Positions 47,801 through 48,221 of a stretch of 48,221 nucleotides of DNA are shown here, one piece after another; positions within the stretch are counted from its first letter, which is position 1; each line of letters begins with the position of its first letter. The notes under the pieces are model-generated. The model was not told where the DNA came from, searched no databases, and was given only the letters and a program-made list of their open reading frames with translations. The stretch is from Verrucomicrobiia bacterium (GTDB taxonomy: Bacteria > Verrucomicrobiota > Verrucomicrobiia > Limisphaerales > DSYF01). Made by a program: the position numbers and the translations under genes. The stretch spans positions 1 to 48,221 of the forward strand of contig DASTWL010000049.1 in the NCBI GenBank assembly GCA_035765895.1, given 5' to 3'.

Positions 47801-48221
47801 GCCTAATACCACCATCGCCTCCACGCTCGGGAACACCCTGACCTTGGATGATGGCAAATCCACGTATAACACGCGTGCCCCGATCCTGGTCGATGGCGGC
47901 GCGCACACGATCAGCGCGGCTGTTGATGCGTGGGCGGGCATTGAACTGACCGGCCCTGGCAAGCTCACGATCTCGGGCACAACCAGCATCGGGACCTACT
48001 CTGTCGTCAATCCGGCGCTCGTCGTTAGCGGTGGGGGTGAACTTGAACTGGATGGGGCGAGCACCCTGACTTTCACCCGCGGCGCATTGGTCCAAGGCGG
48101 CGGCAAATTGACCATCACCGGGGCCTTTACCAGCCAGGACGCGGACCAGATCATTGGCGACAACGACACAACGGGCGAGGTCGTGTTGAGCGGGTCCGGC
48201 TCTTGGACTCATTCGGGCAGT
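44871..48221 (+). CDS. Giant secreted surface protein with CBM-like, LamG, InlB B-type and autotransporter-type repeats (3' end outside window)
   Basis: Open from ATG 44871 to the window end (1117 codons seen, no stop). A basic leader of about 40 residues precedes a signal helix (ITLLCLGTSLSSTLAAN). Domains by residue: CBM4/9-like about 55-215 (LLTNPGFESGQTGW); carboxypeptidase-regulatory-like 218-295; LamG-like about 339-519; two InlB B-type repeats about 523-668 (ANGSINPAG...; ANGTISPTG...); second LamG-like about 681-911; from about 920 beta-strand repeats of the autotransporter-associated kind (WKGSNNGNWSNPANWNDSVPG...GPGKLTISG). The two LamG-like domains are internal duplicates, sharing SIVDVFYD, LVLGIRN, VVQPDG and INVGRNNPD. 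Likely exported and cell-surface bound; no catalytic motif is seen. The 128 nt upstream hold no other gene and no obvious promoter. Confidence 0.85.
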   Translation, partial: MKTTTQTWRRHEPSCSYDANNSPQAPRRSSGARNVRAWSAITLLCLGTSLSSTLAANLLTNPGFESGQTGWANPNPIYGGASVVINDPALAHSGNSCISNYNAGGISGPEQGDSAGGWSSGVSLPISSANFYRLSAYVKVPGASTNPQPITLRYRFEPSTTRNDVGTKTINTENWTLVQSGWLSPAAGDYFESYWMVHSINNGVMFYADDCALEEATPLTLQGRVVTNGVGVDGANVRAVSADYSTTTTTTSGGGYYTLAVPPGTYFIGANVPGLLGSTNATVSSDPTTAGDIVLSTDPDYDPDLILFARSSAFNAGAPWATAFPAGGALSLINNPGVKSFGGVKWENNDAVNNTGFLLGTYDTSIPANGASVVLVAKRKPSIASDNWDSIVDVFYDRLVLGIRNDTGVVNVRRNGSLDYSTTSIPVGQTTVLSLVVQPDGTYKVWANGVSIMTNTNTSDMSALVPMVPGPFANAINVGRNNPDTWTTFNGYVGDVYIYHTALDATKRQALEASLMNKFVTNATLSYTIVSSADANGSINPAGTNIVVQGNDQTYTITANAGYVVSDVLVDGTSVGAKTSYTFTDVSTNHTIAASFISLPPQTITATAGANGTISPTGAVSVAPGNNQSFAMIPDVGYAVADVLVDGVSQGEIYNYTFNFVTAPHTISVTFRALSMPVPRTEQLVFGAVSSVLPGDAITITNWPAYVPANKTLVTIGSPTSTLINGPVATNIWENNNSGTSDGYRYPGGAGGGGEYLSPIPCAGATIVAVAAPNTTYSDTGPWTSIVDVFYDQLVLGIRNLDGTVVARVKGGGAVYSTDVIPVGQPTVLTMVVQPDGSYKVWANTALMLSGTSGTFTNLTPGANTFQHYINVGRNNPDGWTAFNGNIGDVFLYKTALTDGERQQLEATLMAKFGAPLPPKYAWKGSNNGNWSNPANWNDSVPGVGNLATFSDTNTAGATVQLDTAITVKGIEFNNLVPNTTIASTLGNTLTLDDGKSTYNTRAPILVDGGAHTISAAVDAWAGIELTGPGKLTISGTTSIGTYSVVNPALVVSGGGELELDGASTLTFTRGALVQGGGKLTITGAFTSQDADQIIGDNDTTGEVVLSGSGSWTHSGS

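Noticed and set aside
1-48221. SusC/SusD pair, TonB receptor, ABC or MFS sugar transporter, CRISPR, insertion sequence, tRNA or rRNA
   Set aside because: Looked for and not found in any frame or intergenic region; sugar uptake must be encoded elsewhere.

Overview
The window is a GC-rich segment of a bacterial chromosome, almost certainly from Verrucomicrobiota (Pedosphaerales/Limisphaerales-like by overall flavour; the order is a guess). The signs are: many secreted, LamG-rich multi-domain glycosidases without any SusC/SusD pair; two pseudopilins carrying the [18 protein letters not shown] helix and an H-x9-DG motif; a C-terminal YLIQTSTNLLDWTTV-type domain at the end of the 8097-12380 protein; and a surface protein with autotransporter-type beta-strand repeats at the right edge. 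I see no tRNA, rRNA, insertion sequence, CRISPR array or phage gene.

Layout. From 1 to 34858 every gene is on the + strand, with short gaps and several 4-nt ATGA overlaps. Products in order: GH43 fused to discoidin and LamG domains (left end cut off), GH146/GH127-like beta-L-arabinofuranosidase, GH51 alpha-L-arabinofuranosidase, a giant Svx/AvrXca-like gluzincin peptidase, then a hairpin and a 341-nt gap, two sialate-O-acetylesterase-type (SASA) esterases, a PA14-containing DUF1680 enzyme, an anthrax-lethal-factor-like zincin, a canonical GH127, a DUF5695-like protein, a pseudopilin, a GH2, a GH27 alpha-galactosidase, a metallophosphoesterase fused to a GH39-like glycosidase, and a stand-alone paralogous metallophosphoesterase. 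From 34886 to 40703 three genes face the other way: a DUF885 peptidase, a GH36-type alpha-galactosidase with an NPCBM domain, and an Xaa-Pro aminopeptidase (M24B). From 40987 to the end come a PAS-AraC regulator (+), a double AraC regulator (-), a second pseudopilin (+) and the start of a very large surface protein (+) that runs off the window.

How it may work together. Three different DUF1680 enzymes, alpha-L-arabinofuranosidases (GH51, GH43) and two alpha-galactosidases, mixed with two secreted zinc peptidases (one Svx-like, one of the fold that includes Pro-Pro endopeptidases), a DUF885 peptidase and an Xaa-Pro aminopeptidase, are together what would be needed to strip and digest plant hydroxyproline-rich glycoproteins such as extensins (Hyp-linked beta-L-arabinofuranose chains, Ser-linked alpha-galactose, Pro-rich backbone). 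Pectin side chains (RG-I arabinan, RG-II) are the main alternative. This is inference from gene content.

Control. The intergenic regions upstream of the PAS-AraC gene and of the second pseudopilin share a 33-bp near-identical element (29/33), each followed by a CGTG...CACG palindrome. The second region also holds a perfect 12-bp inverted repeat in front of the double-AraC gene. These are the strongest unexplained non-coding signals in the window. All functional statements rest on reading motifs by eye; no database search was run.
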